NCBI RefSeq assembly: GCF_026745355.1 | Contig: NC_079206.1 | Coordinates: 48,403,608 to 48,467,607, forward strand | DNA length: 64,000 nt | Direction: 5' to 3' | From: Beta vulgaris subsp. vulgaris | Taxonomy: Eukaryota > Streptophyta > Magnoliopsida > Caryophyllales > Amaranthaceae | Shown: positions 20,866-32,831 of the stretch, piece by piece | How positions within the stretch are numbered: the first letter of the stretch is position 1 | Layout of the letters: each line of letters begins with the position of its first letter | The notes under the pieces: generated by a model | The model's database searches: none | What the model saw: the letters and a program-made list of their open reading frames with translations, nothing else | Told to the model about the DNA's origin: nothing | Made by a program: the position numbers and the translations under genes

Positions 20866-23109
20866 TTAAAAGATATTGTTTGCAAAGAAGAAAATCCTAC
20901 TAGAACTGAACCAGTTACTTTATCATTACAAACTGAAGTTAGCACTCTTAAAACTCAAGTAAAAGAGATTAAAGAACAATTGTTAGAATTCAAAACTAAA
21001 GACTTAGAACTTCAAACTAAAATAGCTTTGTTAGAACCAAATAATAGTCTAAAGGATCAACCTTCTACTTCAAAATTACCCCCTATTCAAATTTCATCCC
21101 AAGACCCTAAAGAAGATCAAATAAATATTATAGATAGAATAACTTTTCAAAAGTGGTATATTCTCATTTCGCTTAAAATAGGTAATGACTTTCACTTAAA
21201 TACTATAGCATTACTAGATAGTAAAGCTGATCAAAATTGTATAAGGAAAGGACTAATTCCTAGCATCTTCTACGAAAAAACAACAGAAAAATCACACAGG
21301 GCTAATGGTGAACCTTTAAAAATAAAATATAAACTCCCTAATGCATCTATTTGCCATCAAGGTTATTGTTTTAAGAATACATTCATTTTAGTAAAGAATA
21401 TAAATAATGAAATAATACTTGGTATTCCTTTTATTACTCAAATTTATCCTTTTTTAGTTGATCGTACTGGTGTTCATACTAAAATTATGGGAAAGAAAAT
21501 ATCTTTTCAATTTCTTGCCCTAGTTTACCAAAAAGATTTGGCAATATTACAATCTTCATCTACATTTCAACAAGTAAATACAATAGTTAATAAAGAATCT
21601 CAAATTTCTCTTTTACAACAAGATATATCATATTTAAAAATAGAAGAAAGATTAAAAAACCCTTATATTCAAAAGAAAATATGTGATTTAGAACAAAAAT
21701 TTAAAGAAGTTTGTGCATATATTCCTAATGCTTTTTGGGAAAGGAAAAAACATATGGTTTCACTCCCTTATGAAAAACAATTTTCAGAAAAAACTATTCC
21801 TGCTAAAGCAAGACCTATTCAAATGAATCAAGAAATGTTAGAATTTTGTAAAAAGGAAATTCAAACCTTATTAGATAAAAAGTTAATTAGACCTTCTAAA
21901 TCTCCTTGAAGTTGTGCTGCTTTTTATGTTATGAATCAAGCGAAAAAAGAAAGAGGGGTTCCTAGATTAGTAATTAATCATAAACCTCTTAATAAAGATT
22001 TACAATGGATTAGGTACCCAATTCCTAATAAAAAAGATTTACTGAGTCGTCTTTATAATGCAAAAATCTTCTCAAAATTTGATATGAAAAGTGGATTTTG
22101 GCAAATTCAAATAGAGAAAAAGATAGATACAAAACACCTTTAATGTTTCTTTTGGACATTATGAGTGGAATGTAATGCCTTTTGGCTTAAAAAAATGCTC
22201 CATCTGAGTTTCAAAATATTATGAACGATATTTTTAATCCTTATACTTAAAATATTATATTCTATATTGATGATGTCCTAATATTTTCAGACACCTTAGA
22301 TCGACATTTCAAACACCTTAATACTTTCTTAAATGTTATTAAAAAGATGGTTTAGTCGTCTCTTTTCTCAAGATGAAAATATTTCAAACTAAAATATAGT
22401 TTTTAGGACATGATATTTTCTAAGGTACTCTATAAAACCTATTAATAGAGCCATAGAATTTGCTGACAAATTTCCAGATGAAATTAAAGACAAAAATCAA
22501 TTACAAAGATTTTTAGGATGTCTCAATTATATTTCAAACTTTTTCCCTAATTTAAGACAATATTGTTCATATCTTTACTACAGATTACGAAAAAATCCTC
22601 CAACTTGGTCACCTAAACATACACATATAATACAAACATTAAAAGAAAAAGTCAAGTCCCTTCCATGTTTAGGTATCCCAAATCCCAATGCATTCATGAT
22701 AAAAGAAATAGATGCATCCGATATGAATTATGAAGGCATTCTTAAACAAAAATTACCAGAAAATAAAAATGAACAAATAATTAGATTTCATTCCGGCTTA
22801 TGGTTAGGTTCTCAAAAAATTATTCAACTATTAAAAAGAAAATTTTATTTATTGTTCTTTGTATTTCAAAATTTCAAGATGATCTCTATAATAAAACATT
22901 TTTTATTAAGAATAGATTGTAAATCTGCTAAGGAAATACTACAAAAGGATGTTCAAAATATTGTTTCAAAACAAGTTTCCGCCAGATGACAAGCTATATT
23001 ATCAGTTTTTGATTTTCAAATAGAATTCATAAAAGGAGAAAATAATTCTCTTCCTGATTTTTTAACTAGAGAATTTTTACAAGAAAAAGACAATAGTAGT
23101 AATAATTAA
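20866..23109 (+). pseudogene. Pararetroviral protease-RT-RNase H (broken)
   Basis: A heptad-like Lys/Glu/Leu segment (about 20920-21050) likely forms a coiled coil. The protease domain follows (about 21160-21480), with ALLDSKADQN where the family has Asp-Thr/Ser-Gly, so the catalytic triplet is altered. RT runs from about 21750 to 22600 with GVPRLVIN, FDMKSGFWQIQI and the catalytic YIDD at 22263-22274. RNase H (about 22690-23080) shows EIDASDMNYEGIL and LLRIDCKSAKEIL. Breaks: a TGA at 21907, a frameshift near 22140, a stop near 22250, and further stops near 22350-22440 and 22987. No functional product is expected. Confidence 0.82.
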
Positions 23110-23133
23110 AGTTCAATTATTACAGGAAGCAAA

Positions 23134-24211
23134 ATGAATCAAGATTCTAATAAAGGCAAAGGTATTCAAAAACCGGAAGATTATATGGGGAGATTTCATA
23201 AGCTCCGCTCATCAAGTGAGAAAACATCTTCATCAAATAAGCTCGACGCATTTTCCGATTTTCCACCTTTATCTTATTCCCAAGCAGTCAAATATCCTAC
23301 TCAAAATTCAAACTCAAAATCAACTACTAAACAATCCCAATCTTCAAATTTGGAAACCCACAAATACATCACCAAACCTCATAAGGAACACCTACTCCTT
23401 ACTCGTTTCAAAGAAACCCCTCAAATTCCTGAACTTATTAAATTTACTAATTCTCTTTTTCCAATGTATTGTCAATAACGACCTGAAACATCTTATAAAA
23501 CTCGGAGGTTTTATGAATTTATAATTGTTGGTACTAAGTCTATAGAAATTGAGCATAGTGAAAAAGGTAATTACATAGCTTATTCAAAGTGCAAAATCAA
23601 GAATATCATACCACAGACTGAATGAGTATTTGCTTATGTTCCGAAAGAATTCTCGGTTCCTTACCACCACAAGAATATAATTACATCGACTATCAGATGA
23701 CATTGTTTCGAGCATTCTTGTTCAGTGCATTTAATCATTCATGGTTCTTCACTATTTATCCTCAATGTCCAAATAATTTCCCCATATGATTTTATGAATG
23801 GTGGCTCTACTTTGGAAGCTCTCAACAAATATGGCTGATGGAAGTAAAAAAATCCTATGAATTCTTTTCCACTCATGTACAAACCAACACTACATATTCC
23901 ACATAACGATCTTATTTCATAGAGAATTCAATGTCCCATGGATAATGTGCTGGTCTTATAACATTATTCAATGGTACCCAAAACCACTCCCCATGTCTTT
24001 GGTACGTGAATTCAAGATCAAGTGGTGGGAAAAATTTGCCATTGACAAATTCTGCTCATTAAAGATTGTCCAAGGTCAAATGGTTGCAGATAACCAACTT
24101 ATCAAAGCAATCAAAGAAATTCCTAACCCTCCTACTCCACAAAAAGAAAAGGAAACAGGAAAGCCAGAAATTCAAGAATCTGAAATTGAATTATTCAAAA
24201 AGGAAACATAG
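23134..24211 (+). pseudogene. Downstream ORF of the pararetrovirus, function unknown
   Basis: It starts about 25 bp after the RNase H stop (MNQDSNKGKG). The first 114 codons are open and Ser/Lys/Pro-rich (FPPLSYSQAVKYP). After a stop at 23476 similar coding texture continues in shifting frames to 24211. The last segment is clearly protein-like (VREFKIKWWEKFAIDKFCS) with an acidic, lysine-rich tail. The texture of one decayed protein of about 350 residues is visible. I recognise no domain; a second ORF after RNase H is reported for some plant endogenous caulimovirids. Confidence 0.5.
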
Positions 24212-24249
24212 AATAACTCAAAAGGCTATATTTTTTATTGTTAGTTAAT

Positions 24250-24974
24250 TTAATTTTTTTAAATAGTACAATCTTGCCATTTTTCGAGTTGAATTGGTTT
24301 CTTCCGCAATTTCAAATAGGAACAAGTGAACAACAAAAGAAAATGGAGAGAATATTACTCGCATATTAACCAACTTATGTAACTCTAAATGCATTGTAGA
24401 TTCGAGGTGATCAACAACGACCTGATTAGGAAATTAGCGAATTTCGGACAAGATATTTCGACTATTGTTTTGGGCTCGGCCTAGGCCGGTCCAATTTTTG
24501 GGCAAAGGGAAGGGTCTTAGACAATCTATATCCAGAATTTTAGGCTAATTATTGGCCCAACCTTAGATAGTGGGTTTTGGCATCTGAAACAGAATGATTT
24601 TTTTGGCCAAAGCCTGGCCTAGCCCATGATCATCTTAACTTAAATCCTTGAAATCATGAGTTTAAATTTTGCCAAATATGGTGTTTAGAAGTAAGGATTC
24701 CCTTAACCTTACCTTACTATTAACAAAATATACAAAGAACTAAAATAAAGAATGAGTAGTTAGTTATTCAAAGAATGGAGGGAGTACGTTCCATTTAGTT
24801 CATATAAGTTACTATATATTCAGTTTAGATAGGTGTAAGAATTATGAAGTGCAGAGGCACCCTTCATCATTTAAATTTTTTCATGATATATATAATGTTT
24901 GATATAAATTTTCAACCCCCATTTTTCTTTTCGTTAATGACATTCTCCCATCGACTTATAAGATAAATATCCTA
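24250..24974. other. Intergenic DNA, no gene seen
   Basis: No ORF or RNA gene is visible. A GGAGGGAGTA end (24778-24787) looks like one end of a Stowaway element whose partner I could not find. Confidence 0.4.
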
Positions 24975-25243
24975 TTCTCCCTTCGTTTCATTTTAATTAA
25001 TTATTACACTTTGATATTTTACACTATTCACAAATTTCACTTTGATCATTATTTGTGATTTATACGCGGATGAAAATATAGTCATGTGGGATCTTGTTAA
25101 TTAGATTCATCATAACATGTATTTTATTAATATGTAGTTTTTATAACTTTTACAAATACAAAACTAAAGATATATGTCCTCAAAATTTTGCATTGACATG
25201 CATGAAAAGTATAAGTGAGTAGATTAAAATGAAACGGAGGGAG
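24975..25243. mobile_element. Stowaway MITE
   Basis: The left end CTCCCTTCGTTTCATTTTAA (with a small indel next to TA) pairs with the right end, complement CTCCCTCCGTTTCATTTTAA. TA at 24973-24974 and 25244-25245. About 270 bp, noncoding. Confidence 0.8.
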
Positions 25244-25497
25244 TATATTACTTCATCCATTTTAAAACAATATCTTGTAAACTTTGATTTTTCCACAATC
25301 TATAATTCCTTCCTTCTAAAATAATTGTTACACGGAGAAACAAGAAGGATAGAAGAGAGATATAGTACTAGTGTGAAAAAAGAAAGAAAAAAAAACTCAA
25401 CCAAAAAAGTAATATTTAATTTTTTTTTCATTGAACTTTCAAGAAATGGTAAGTATTGTACTTTTTAGAACAAATGAAGTATATATTTGACTACATG

Positions 25498-26180
25498 TCT
25501 CTACTAATATATAAAAACATATATTCTGATGCAAAATGTAGTTGAATGGGTGTCATTGTGTTAATCTACACGGATTTATTAAAAGGTATTTCTATCAAAA
25601 AAAAAATAATGCTACTTAACATTCTACAATGTATGTACCACGACACCATGTGATACTCTTGTCAAGTTTCTAATACACATGTTCATGATCTTAAAAATAT
25701 TAATAATATGCAACTACTAGGAATCGAAACACATGACTTTTGAAATGAAATGTGAGAGTTTAACCACCAATCCACTACAATTTCAATGTTTAATGTTACA
25801 AAGTAAAACATAATAAACTCTTATGATTATATGTAACTATAAAGACATAGACAATTTTTTTGATATCTAACACTTTTATTAAGGTAATAACATTATCTTA
25901 CCCAATCCTATCGAAATTGTTATATTTATCCCAGATTCTTCAGAATTTTTTTAAACAACTTATCATGACATAACATACATTTTACAATTTTACACTAGAC
26001 AAAAAATTACGAAAAGCTAAGAAAATCAATTATGAAATTTATGACTAATAATGTATTTGATAATTGTTAAAATATCAAAATTCTATCAAAATAGCTGGAA
26101 ATTCCAACCAATAAGAATCCTAATGGACCTAAAAAAGGATAAAGGCCCTGATCCGGGGAATCGCCACGCCAAAATACTAG
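25498..26180 (+). mobile_element. Possible short non-autonomous Helitron
   Basis: It starts TCTCTACTAATATATAAAA, a common plant Helitron 5' end, and ends ATACTAG followed by T, after a GC-richer segment near 26150. Helitrons have 5' TC, a 3' hairpin plus CTRR and insert between A and T. The hairpin is weak and the 5' flanking base is G instead of A, so this is tentative. Confidence 0.4.
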
Positions 26181-26219
26181 TTTATATTTTTGAATATAAG
26201 CCTTTACAATTTATTAATA

Positions 26220-26474
26220 CTCCCTGCGTCTCCCAATAGACTTCACAATTTTCCTTTTTACATTTGTCAATGCATGTTTCGTATCATTAGTATCTTTAAT
26301 TACATATTAGTAGAAATTATAAAATTTTGATTTTCGTAATGTATTCAAGAGGCGAATCAAACTAGACATGAATATGTTTTTTCTTATATATTGGAAAATA
26401 TTTTTGAAATATTTTCTTTACTCATGAATAATGCAAAAAAAAAAAAAAAAGAGTTCATTGTAAGATGGAGGGAG
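26220..26474. mobile_element. Stowaway MITE
   Basis: Left end CTCCCTGCGTCTCCCAATAG, right end complement CTCCCTCCATCTTACAATG. TA flanks at 26218-26219 and 26475-26476. About 255 bp, noncoding. Confidence 0.75.
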
Positions 26475-26732
26475 TAAAAAGTAAAATATTAATATTTAAA
26501 ATTATTCTTTAGCAAACGTGAAGTATATATTTTGATAAATGACACTAGCCTTACATACACGCAATGCGTGCGATAGCGTGTGATAGCATATGAAGTAGAA
26601 AATGAAATTAATTGGGTAGAAAAACTGTTTTTACATTTTGTTTTCTCAGAAAACTGATGTTTAGTTTGAATGTCCTACTCCCCCCCCCCCTATTCAAATG
26701 AAACAATTCGTTATTTCCCTATTTTTTTAAAA

Positions 26733-26940
26733 GGATGATGAGCTAGCTCATGTGGTAGAGCACTCCCCTCTGATTTATGAGGTCAGCGGTTCGATCCTTA
26801 CCCCCAGCATTATGTTGAGGTATTTCCTTAGCATGCTTTGCATGCATTACCAGCACATTGGCTGGTAGTTCCTACAAGGCTAGTAGCCTTGGTAGGGATT
26901 AGCCCTTGCTCTGATTCAATTTCCCAATAAAAAAAATCTT
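26733..26940 (+). mobile_element. tRNA-derived SINE
   Basis: The left end holds a polymerase III promoter: an A-box-like segment (TAGCTCATGTGGTAGAGC) and a B box (GGTTCGATCC). A tRNA-unrelated body and an A-rich tail follow. An 11 bp duplication CCTATTTTTTT flanks it (26718-26728 and 26941-26951). It is about 205 bp long. Only the front resembles a tRNA, so it is not a tRNA gene. Confidence 0.75.
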
Positions 26941-27344
26941 CCTATTTTTTTTTTATTCTTTTTTCTATTTTTTGGTGTCCCCATATATTGCGTTATATAA
27001 TACAGATTCAGAGTAGGGGTAAACTTGAATGGTTTACAAGGATACTGATCGCAAAATCTTAATGGGTATAGGAACTTAGGAAGCGTTGATGGGAAACCCA
27101 AGAAAGTTATCAAATCTTGACTTTTGGCCCTATTAAGTATTAAGGGCCTCTGTCGATTGTAACACCACTAATTTTACAAAGGCATCATAATCATTACATA
27201 AAAAGATTGAGATAACATAAATATCTAAAGGTGATGGATGTGAGAGTATTTATATTTCCCTTTTAATCAATTATTAATAAAAAACTAAATGCAAAAGGCT
27301 AAATTGATTCATTTATCTTCATGAAAAATGTTAGAGCGCTCTAC

Positions 27345-27495
27345 GGCCTGTTCTCTTCGACATAACACAGTTGAACTGAACTGAATTGAACCGAATTGAA
27401 ATGAATAGTGATACGTGAGAGTAAAAGTATTATCCAAAGTTGAACTAAATTGAACTAAACTGAACAGAACTAAAAATAAGATGGGAGAACAGACC
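27345..27495. mobile_element. Short MITE with GGCCTGTTCTC ends
   Basis: The left end GGCCTGTTCTCTTCG and the right end complement GGTCTGTTCTCCCATC enclose repeated GAACTGAACTGAATTGAAC-type sequence. About 151 bp, noncoding. Target duplication unclear. Confidence 0.5.
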
Positions 27496-28786
27496 TCTCA
27501 TAAGAAAAGAATTTGTCGAATAGGATTGTATTATCTGAAACACCGTTAGGATTACGAATTTACAATCTTAATCAGTTTAAGTCTACTTGTTAGAAAGCTA
27601 GTTTTTGTAAAAGTTAAGTGAAATACCTAAAGCAAAAAGAAAATAAATCTAATCCGAATTTGTTTGATTGGAGTGAATTGATAACAGTTTGAACTAAATT
27701 TAGATTTAAATATCAAAATTTGATAATTTTTATCCTGAATTTAAGTTTAACCTTTTGAAGCCTAAAACCCAATAATCATACTTATTACACATATTAGAAC
27801 AACTAAAAAAATAAATTTAGATGTTATTAGCATATATCATGGTACATGGATATATAATTTACATGCATCGTTTTAATTGTTTTTTCCATCTCCATTATCT
27901 ACTTTGTTAGTTTACAAAGCCATATAGCTTTTTTTAATATTATTATTAAGAAATCGAGCCTAAAAACTAAAATAGAATAAACTAAAAGGAAATTATATGA
28001 GGTAACCCTAAGGTTAAACAACTCTTGCATTTATACGTTTGACTCTAGTAACATCCATACTCTAGTAACATCCAATTTATGAAGCGTGGATAAACTTCAC
28101 GATTTTGGGGACGTCACAAAAGTAAAAAGTCAGACTTGTATATATCTATCCTCTACCACCTAAATTTTCTTTTGAAAATTCCATGTACTCACAAAGTTTT
28201 TTATTATTTACCTTTTTTCTGAAAATTTTATTTTTATTACAGGAAAGGGGAGCAATGGTGTCCTCTTTTGAAATGCCTATTTTGCCCCCCTTCTCTTTCT
28301 AAATTACAAAATGATTGTCAAAATCAAAATAGGTACCCAAAGAAAACTACCTTACAACACTCACTCACAAATCACTTAAAAGAAAAAACTTTACAAATCA
28401 CTCATACATTGAGAAAATCACGCAAATCACTCAAATAATCAGGAAACTTTATTAAAACTTAAAATTAACATACAAACTAAAACTAATAACCTAGAACGTC
28501 AATACATACAAAAACATTTACAAAAATTTACTTACAGATCACTACAAGAACCATTCACAATTAATGGTGGGCCATAATAAAAAATAGAGGTGTATTTGTA
28601 GTGAAATCAGAATTTAATTAGAAGTAAGACAAGGAAAAAAATTATTTACTTTTTTATAGTGTTTCCTATATATAATAAAAATTTTACATATATTTGGACC
28701 TATATTTTTCTATTATATAATAACGATTAATTATCAAGGTAAAAAAGTTTATGTAAAATATCATTCAAGAATTAAAGTACAACATA
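27496..28786. other. AT-rich intergenic DNA
   Basis: No gene is visible. Near 28236 the sequence GGAAAGGGGAGCAATGGTGTCC resembles the start of the short Helitron at 28787 (GGGGGAGCTATGGTGTCC), suggesting a truncated relative. Confidence 0.4.
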
Positions 28787-29295
28787 TCTCTATTATATAA
28801 GAGAAGGGGGAGCTATGGTGTCCCCAAATGAAGAGACTATGTTACCCCCTTCCCATTCTAAATTACAAATTCACTTACAAATCAAATGGGGCTTCAAACA
28901 AAAATACCAAAAATATAATTATACCAATCACTCACAAACTACTACCTATGAAAAAATTGACTTGAAATCAAAGTGTTCACTTTTTTTATAATTTATGAAG
29001 TATTGTACTAAATTCAAAAATCAACTAAAAAATTATAATATTAGAAATCATAAATAAATTCAATAAAATTTTTATTTTGTTCATAGAATTTAACTTTGAA
29101 AAGTTAAAAAAAAAACAAAAAAACAAAAAGAATGGTGAGAGACTTAAGTGACAGAAACTAAACCAATCAAATTTTGCAACTAAAAACAATTATACTTTGT
29201 ATGTCTAATTTTCAAATTTTGACTGTTATGCCGAAGAAAATCGAAATCTGTTTCGAAAAAAAATTCAAGCATGCATCGCGTGCAAAAAATTCTAG
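28787..29295 (+). mobile_element. Short non-autonomous Helitron
   Basis: The 509 bp element begins TCTCTATTATATAAGAG after an A and ends AAAAATTCTAG before a T, i.e. 5'-TC, CTAG-3' inserted at A/T. A short stem (GCATGC/GCGTGC) lies about 10 bp before the end, as in Helitrons. No coding capacity. Confidence 0.65.
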
Positions 29296-29299
29296 TATC

Positions 29300-29510
29300 T
29301 ATTAACCGAGCTGCCTTGTGGGTAAAGTTGTGGACCGTGACCTCCGGGTCATTGGTATCAATACCCTCGGAGTTGTTAATGGCTCTATATTCAGTGTGTC
29401 CCCAGGAACCAAATTAACCAGGTTTACAACTGAAAATTTTGAAAGAATTATGGGTTGTGATGACTGATTATGCTTTACCTATAAAAAGTCATCTTCAAAA
29501 TCGTTAAGTT
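29300..29510. other. Possible second SINE-like sequence
   Basis: GAGCTGCCTTGTGGGTAAAG and GGTATCAATACCC resemble degraded A and B boxes of a polymerase III promoter about 50 bp apart. No clear tail or duplication is visible. Weakly supported. Confidence 0.25.
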
Positions 29511-29522
29511 GACTTGCATTTA

Positions 29523-29660
29523 TTTATACAAATATATTAAAAGGTGTACGTGACAATATATACATGTCACGTGGCACCCCTGTTATTCCACTGGAATGTC
29601 CAATGTACATAAGTCATGTCAATTAAAAAAAGTAAAAATTAGCTTGCAACAAGATTTAAA
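29523..29660. repeat. Left copy of the 138 bp direct repeat flanking the Helitron
   Basis: Nearly identical to 37487-37625 (one substitution and one A-run length difference). It ends exactly where the inferred Helitron 5' TC begins. It contains an inverted repeat (GGTGTACGTGACA...TGTCACGTGGCACC) able to form a hairpin. Confidence 0.9.
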
Positions 29661-29671
29661 TCCAACGATTA

Positions 29672-30390
29672 TTTTATTTGTTATTTATTACATGCAATTG
29701 AAGAAATGAATATGTTTATTATATATATAAATTTCGAACATATATATTGTAAATATAACATTTATATAAATGTAATTGAAGAAATGATTTTATTTGTTAT
29801 TTATTATATGCAATTGAAGAAATGGATATGTTTATTATATATATAAATTTCGACCATATTTGTTTATTGTAAATATAACATTTATATAAATTTTTATAAT
29901 TTAATAAATATGCAGGAATTTACGAAAGGTGATTATAAAAGTAAAATTTGTACAGATTATTTATTTGTTATTTATTACATGCAAATGAATAAATGGAATT
30001 GTTTATTATATATAGAAATTTCGAAAAAATTTATTTATTGTAAATATAACTTTTATATAAATTATTATAAGTTAATAAATATGTAGGAATTTACGAAAGG
30101 GAATTATAAAATAAAAAATTTGTACAGATTATTTATTTGTTATTTATTACATGCAAATGAAAAAATGGACATGTTTATTATATATATAAATTTTGAACAA
30201 AATTATTTATTGCAAATATACCATTTATATAAATTATTATAATTTAATAAATATGCAGGAATTTACGAAAGGGAATTATTTTAAAAAAAAATTGTACAGA
30301 TTTTTTATTTGTTATTCATTATATGCAAATGAAGAAATAGACATGTTTATTATATATATAAATTTCGAACAAATTTACTTATTGTAAAAC
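29672..30390. repeat. AT-rich tandem array (about 172 bp unit) at the Helitron 5' end
   Basis: TTATTTGTTATTTATTACATGCAA-like unit starts recur at about 29672, 29789, 29959, 30131 and 30303. Spacings are 117, 170, 172 and 172 bp. Later units also share GGAATTTACGAAAGG and TTTATTATATATATAAATTT. This is a 4-5 copy array with a shortened first unit. Confidence 0.85.
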
Positions 30391-31489
30391 ACTAAAAAAC
30401 TTACCTTATATAAGCAACAAAAGTAGATAAAACACTAAAAAAAACCATCTCAAAATCTTGAATCCATGACATGCAATCCATATTTGAGGTAGTTCTTGGC
30501 GAAAATTTGCAATCTTTGACAAAGAATCAACATGCAAATCATAATCTTCAATCAAATCATGTCGAAAATAGAAATTGGAAGAATATACATTCAAAAAAAG
30601 CCGAAATTGTTGTATATATTTGAGATATAATTAAACTTTGTGAAATGTATAGGTGGTAGAAGAAATCATGTATATAGATCTAGAGAGTACTTCGAAAAAT
30701 GAAAGAGGGGAAACGGTATAAGAAGAAAAGTTTCAGAAATTTTAGAAGTGAAGGTGGAGATGAAGAAAGAAATCATGGGAAAATGAAGGAAGTTGGAAAG
30801 TTCCAACATATATATTTGTTGTTGGATTAAGAAAATGAAAGCCCAAAGTAAGTCAACTCAAATTAATGTTTTGTTATACTTGATAATTTTGGGCCTTAAC
30901 AAAAAAGTGTTAGGAAATAATTAGGCCACTTTTAATAAGAGTATATATATTGGGCCATATATGTTTATCCATTGAGAAGTCATATTGGTCCTAACAAATT
31001 GGTTTATGTTATATGTGTATATTAAAATAATCCGACATAGTTTTTGATATATATTATTAGTTATTCGTGTATGTTATATTATACATCTCTTTTACAAGAA
31101 TAAATGTATTCCATATTTATTGTATTTCCACCCATGTATAGATTTGCATGTTTTAATACATAAATTGTGATATATTTTATTAGATATTCGTGTCCGTTAT
31201 ATTATACATATATTGTATTTGTACAACGTATATACAAAATTTATTGCTTTTTTATTATAGAGCTGTCATGTTCGTCAACAAAATAATACAAACAAAGGGA
31301 AAAAAAGATTATAATGAAAATTATGAAATATGTAATAAATAACCACTACCAATATAACACTGATATATATGTTTTATTTCATTTATCAAGTTAGTTTCAA
31401 TTAGGTATATCATGGATTTATAATTGTTATTTATTTGTTTCACTGTATTACAATGATATGTACATATAATAACTCATGTATATGTTCAT

Positions 31490-32830
31490 TTTTGCAGAGT
31501 CTTTGCTATCTCTACATGAATGCATGTCTAAAGGAATTGAACAACGCGCTGCAATGAACAAACGGAAAATAATATTATCACCGAAACATGAAATGTGTCG
31601 GTGTAATATAGGAATTAAACAACCTATATTCAGCCAAAACATTATTTGTCACTCAACTAATTGTATAGTTTTGTAGTATACGATTTTGTTTTTACTTATA
31701 TTACCTCTAATATTATTGTTAACCTCATATAAACTTTGTTTTAATTATTTATATTATCTTCAGAGCAATCCATTTGTAATTCACCTTCAATAAGCACTAT
31801 AAGTAATGATTCAAGTACTGTGTACTACTCCAACGATGAATAGAGGTAAAGAAATATATAACACGTATATTTGGTAAAAATGAATAATGTTTTCACACTA
31901 ACATTAAGTACTTTCTAAATTATTTTTATAGCTTTACATTCACCATCGTCTGTTGAAGCGCCACGCAATACAAATAGCTCAAATGATACCCCTACAAGTG
32001 TTCTCATTAACGGTATAAATTTTCAATATATAGTTTACCTTCGATTGTGCTTTGTTTCAAATAACGTTTAGAATTGAATATTATAAGCTACGTTATTTTA
32101 TCTTTTTTGTCATATAAAGTTGTATTGTTTGATGCTGACATTTTGTACAAAAATTTTTCTTAGAAAAACAAAAGGCATCACAAATTGCTAGAAATAAAAG
32201 AAAGCTCATATTGCTTGACAAAAGAACTCGAGGTATATATATATTAATATAATTAAAATAAAGGTCTCTATGTTATATTCAAGTTGAAGATTATGGCTAA
32301 AAAAAGAATTCAATTATAGTAGTGATATGTCTTCAGGAGATATTTTGGATTTGGCGCAACACAAATCAAGTTAGATCTAAGAGACATGTGGTTCGAAGTT
32401 CAACAATTCTCAGATCAGTTACACGGAGAATTATAAATGGTATTATGTTAATATTAAAGTATTCGTATTTTGATGTAAGGATTTTTATATTCATTTTCTA
32501 TCATATCTAACATGTATTATTGAATATGACGTTCATAAAGATGAAAATATTGCATCATCTAATTGTGCTCAATCAGATGCTACTATTCAAGATGAGTGTG
32601 TTACACATGACAATAATGACAATATCATAGCTGATATGGAGATCGTTACAGGTGCGTATATGCACTTGTTATCAAATTTGAAATTAAAATGTGTAGTTTG
32701 AATCTGTATAATGTGATGAAAATTAACTAATTCATTTATTTTTTTGTTAAATAGATAGCTATTCGGATATAGGAGACCCTACATATGTATGTGAGTTTTG
32801 TGGGGTGAAATGTGGTTTGATGAGAGGGTA
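31490..32830 (+). pseudogene. Upstream small exons of the Helitron protein (tentative)
   Basis: Short open segments bounded by splice-like signals are spaced along this stretch (for example TTTTGCAG before 31497 and an acidic segment near 32755-32830 reading GDPTYVCEFCGVKCG with a CxxC pair). Plant Helitron proteins often have split N-terminal parts. I cannot join the pieces with confidence. Confidence 0.35.
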
Positions 32831-32831
32831 A

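Larger units (their letters stand above)
20637..24211 (+). mobile_element. Endogenous pararetrovirus (caulimovirid), broken
   Basis: The plus-strand order is a short N-terminal frame, a coiled-coil segment, aspartic protease, reverse transcriptase, RNase H and a downstream ORF. There is no integrase, and LTRs are not seen. Protease-RT-RNase H without integrase in a plant genome indicates an integrated caulimovirid. The two-ORF layout resembles florendovirus-type sequences, but I cannot confirm the genus. Coat-protein zinc-finger and complete movement-protein sequences are absent. In-frame stops and frameshifts occur throughout, so this is a defective fossil. Confidence 0.8.

Noticed and set aside
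25250..25490. Another Stowaway (ends TACTTCATCCATTTTAAAA and the complement near 25480)
   Set aside because: End similarity is too weak and interrupted to call with confidence.
26738..26815. A tRNA gene
   Set aside because: A and B box-like sequences are present but there is no cloverleaf with a paired acceptor stem; the tail and target duplication show a SINE.
29661..30390. CRISPR-like array
   Set aside because: The units are long, contiguous tandem repeats without unique spacers, in plant nuclear DNA.
30193..30594. Small ORFs in the AT-rich array and its right flank
   Set aside because: Composition-driven frames in tandem repeats; no conservation between units at the protein level.
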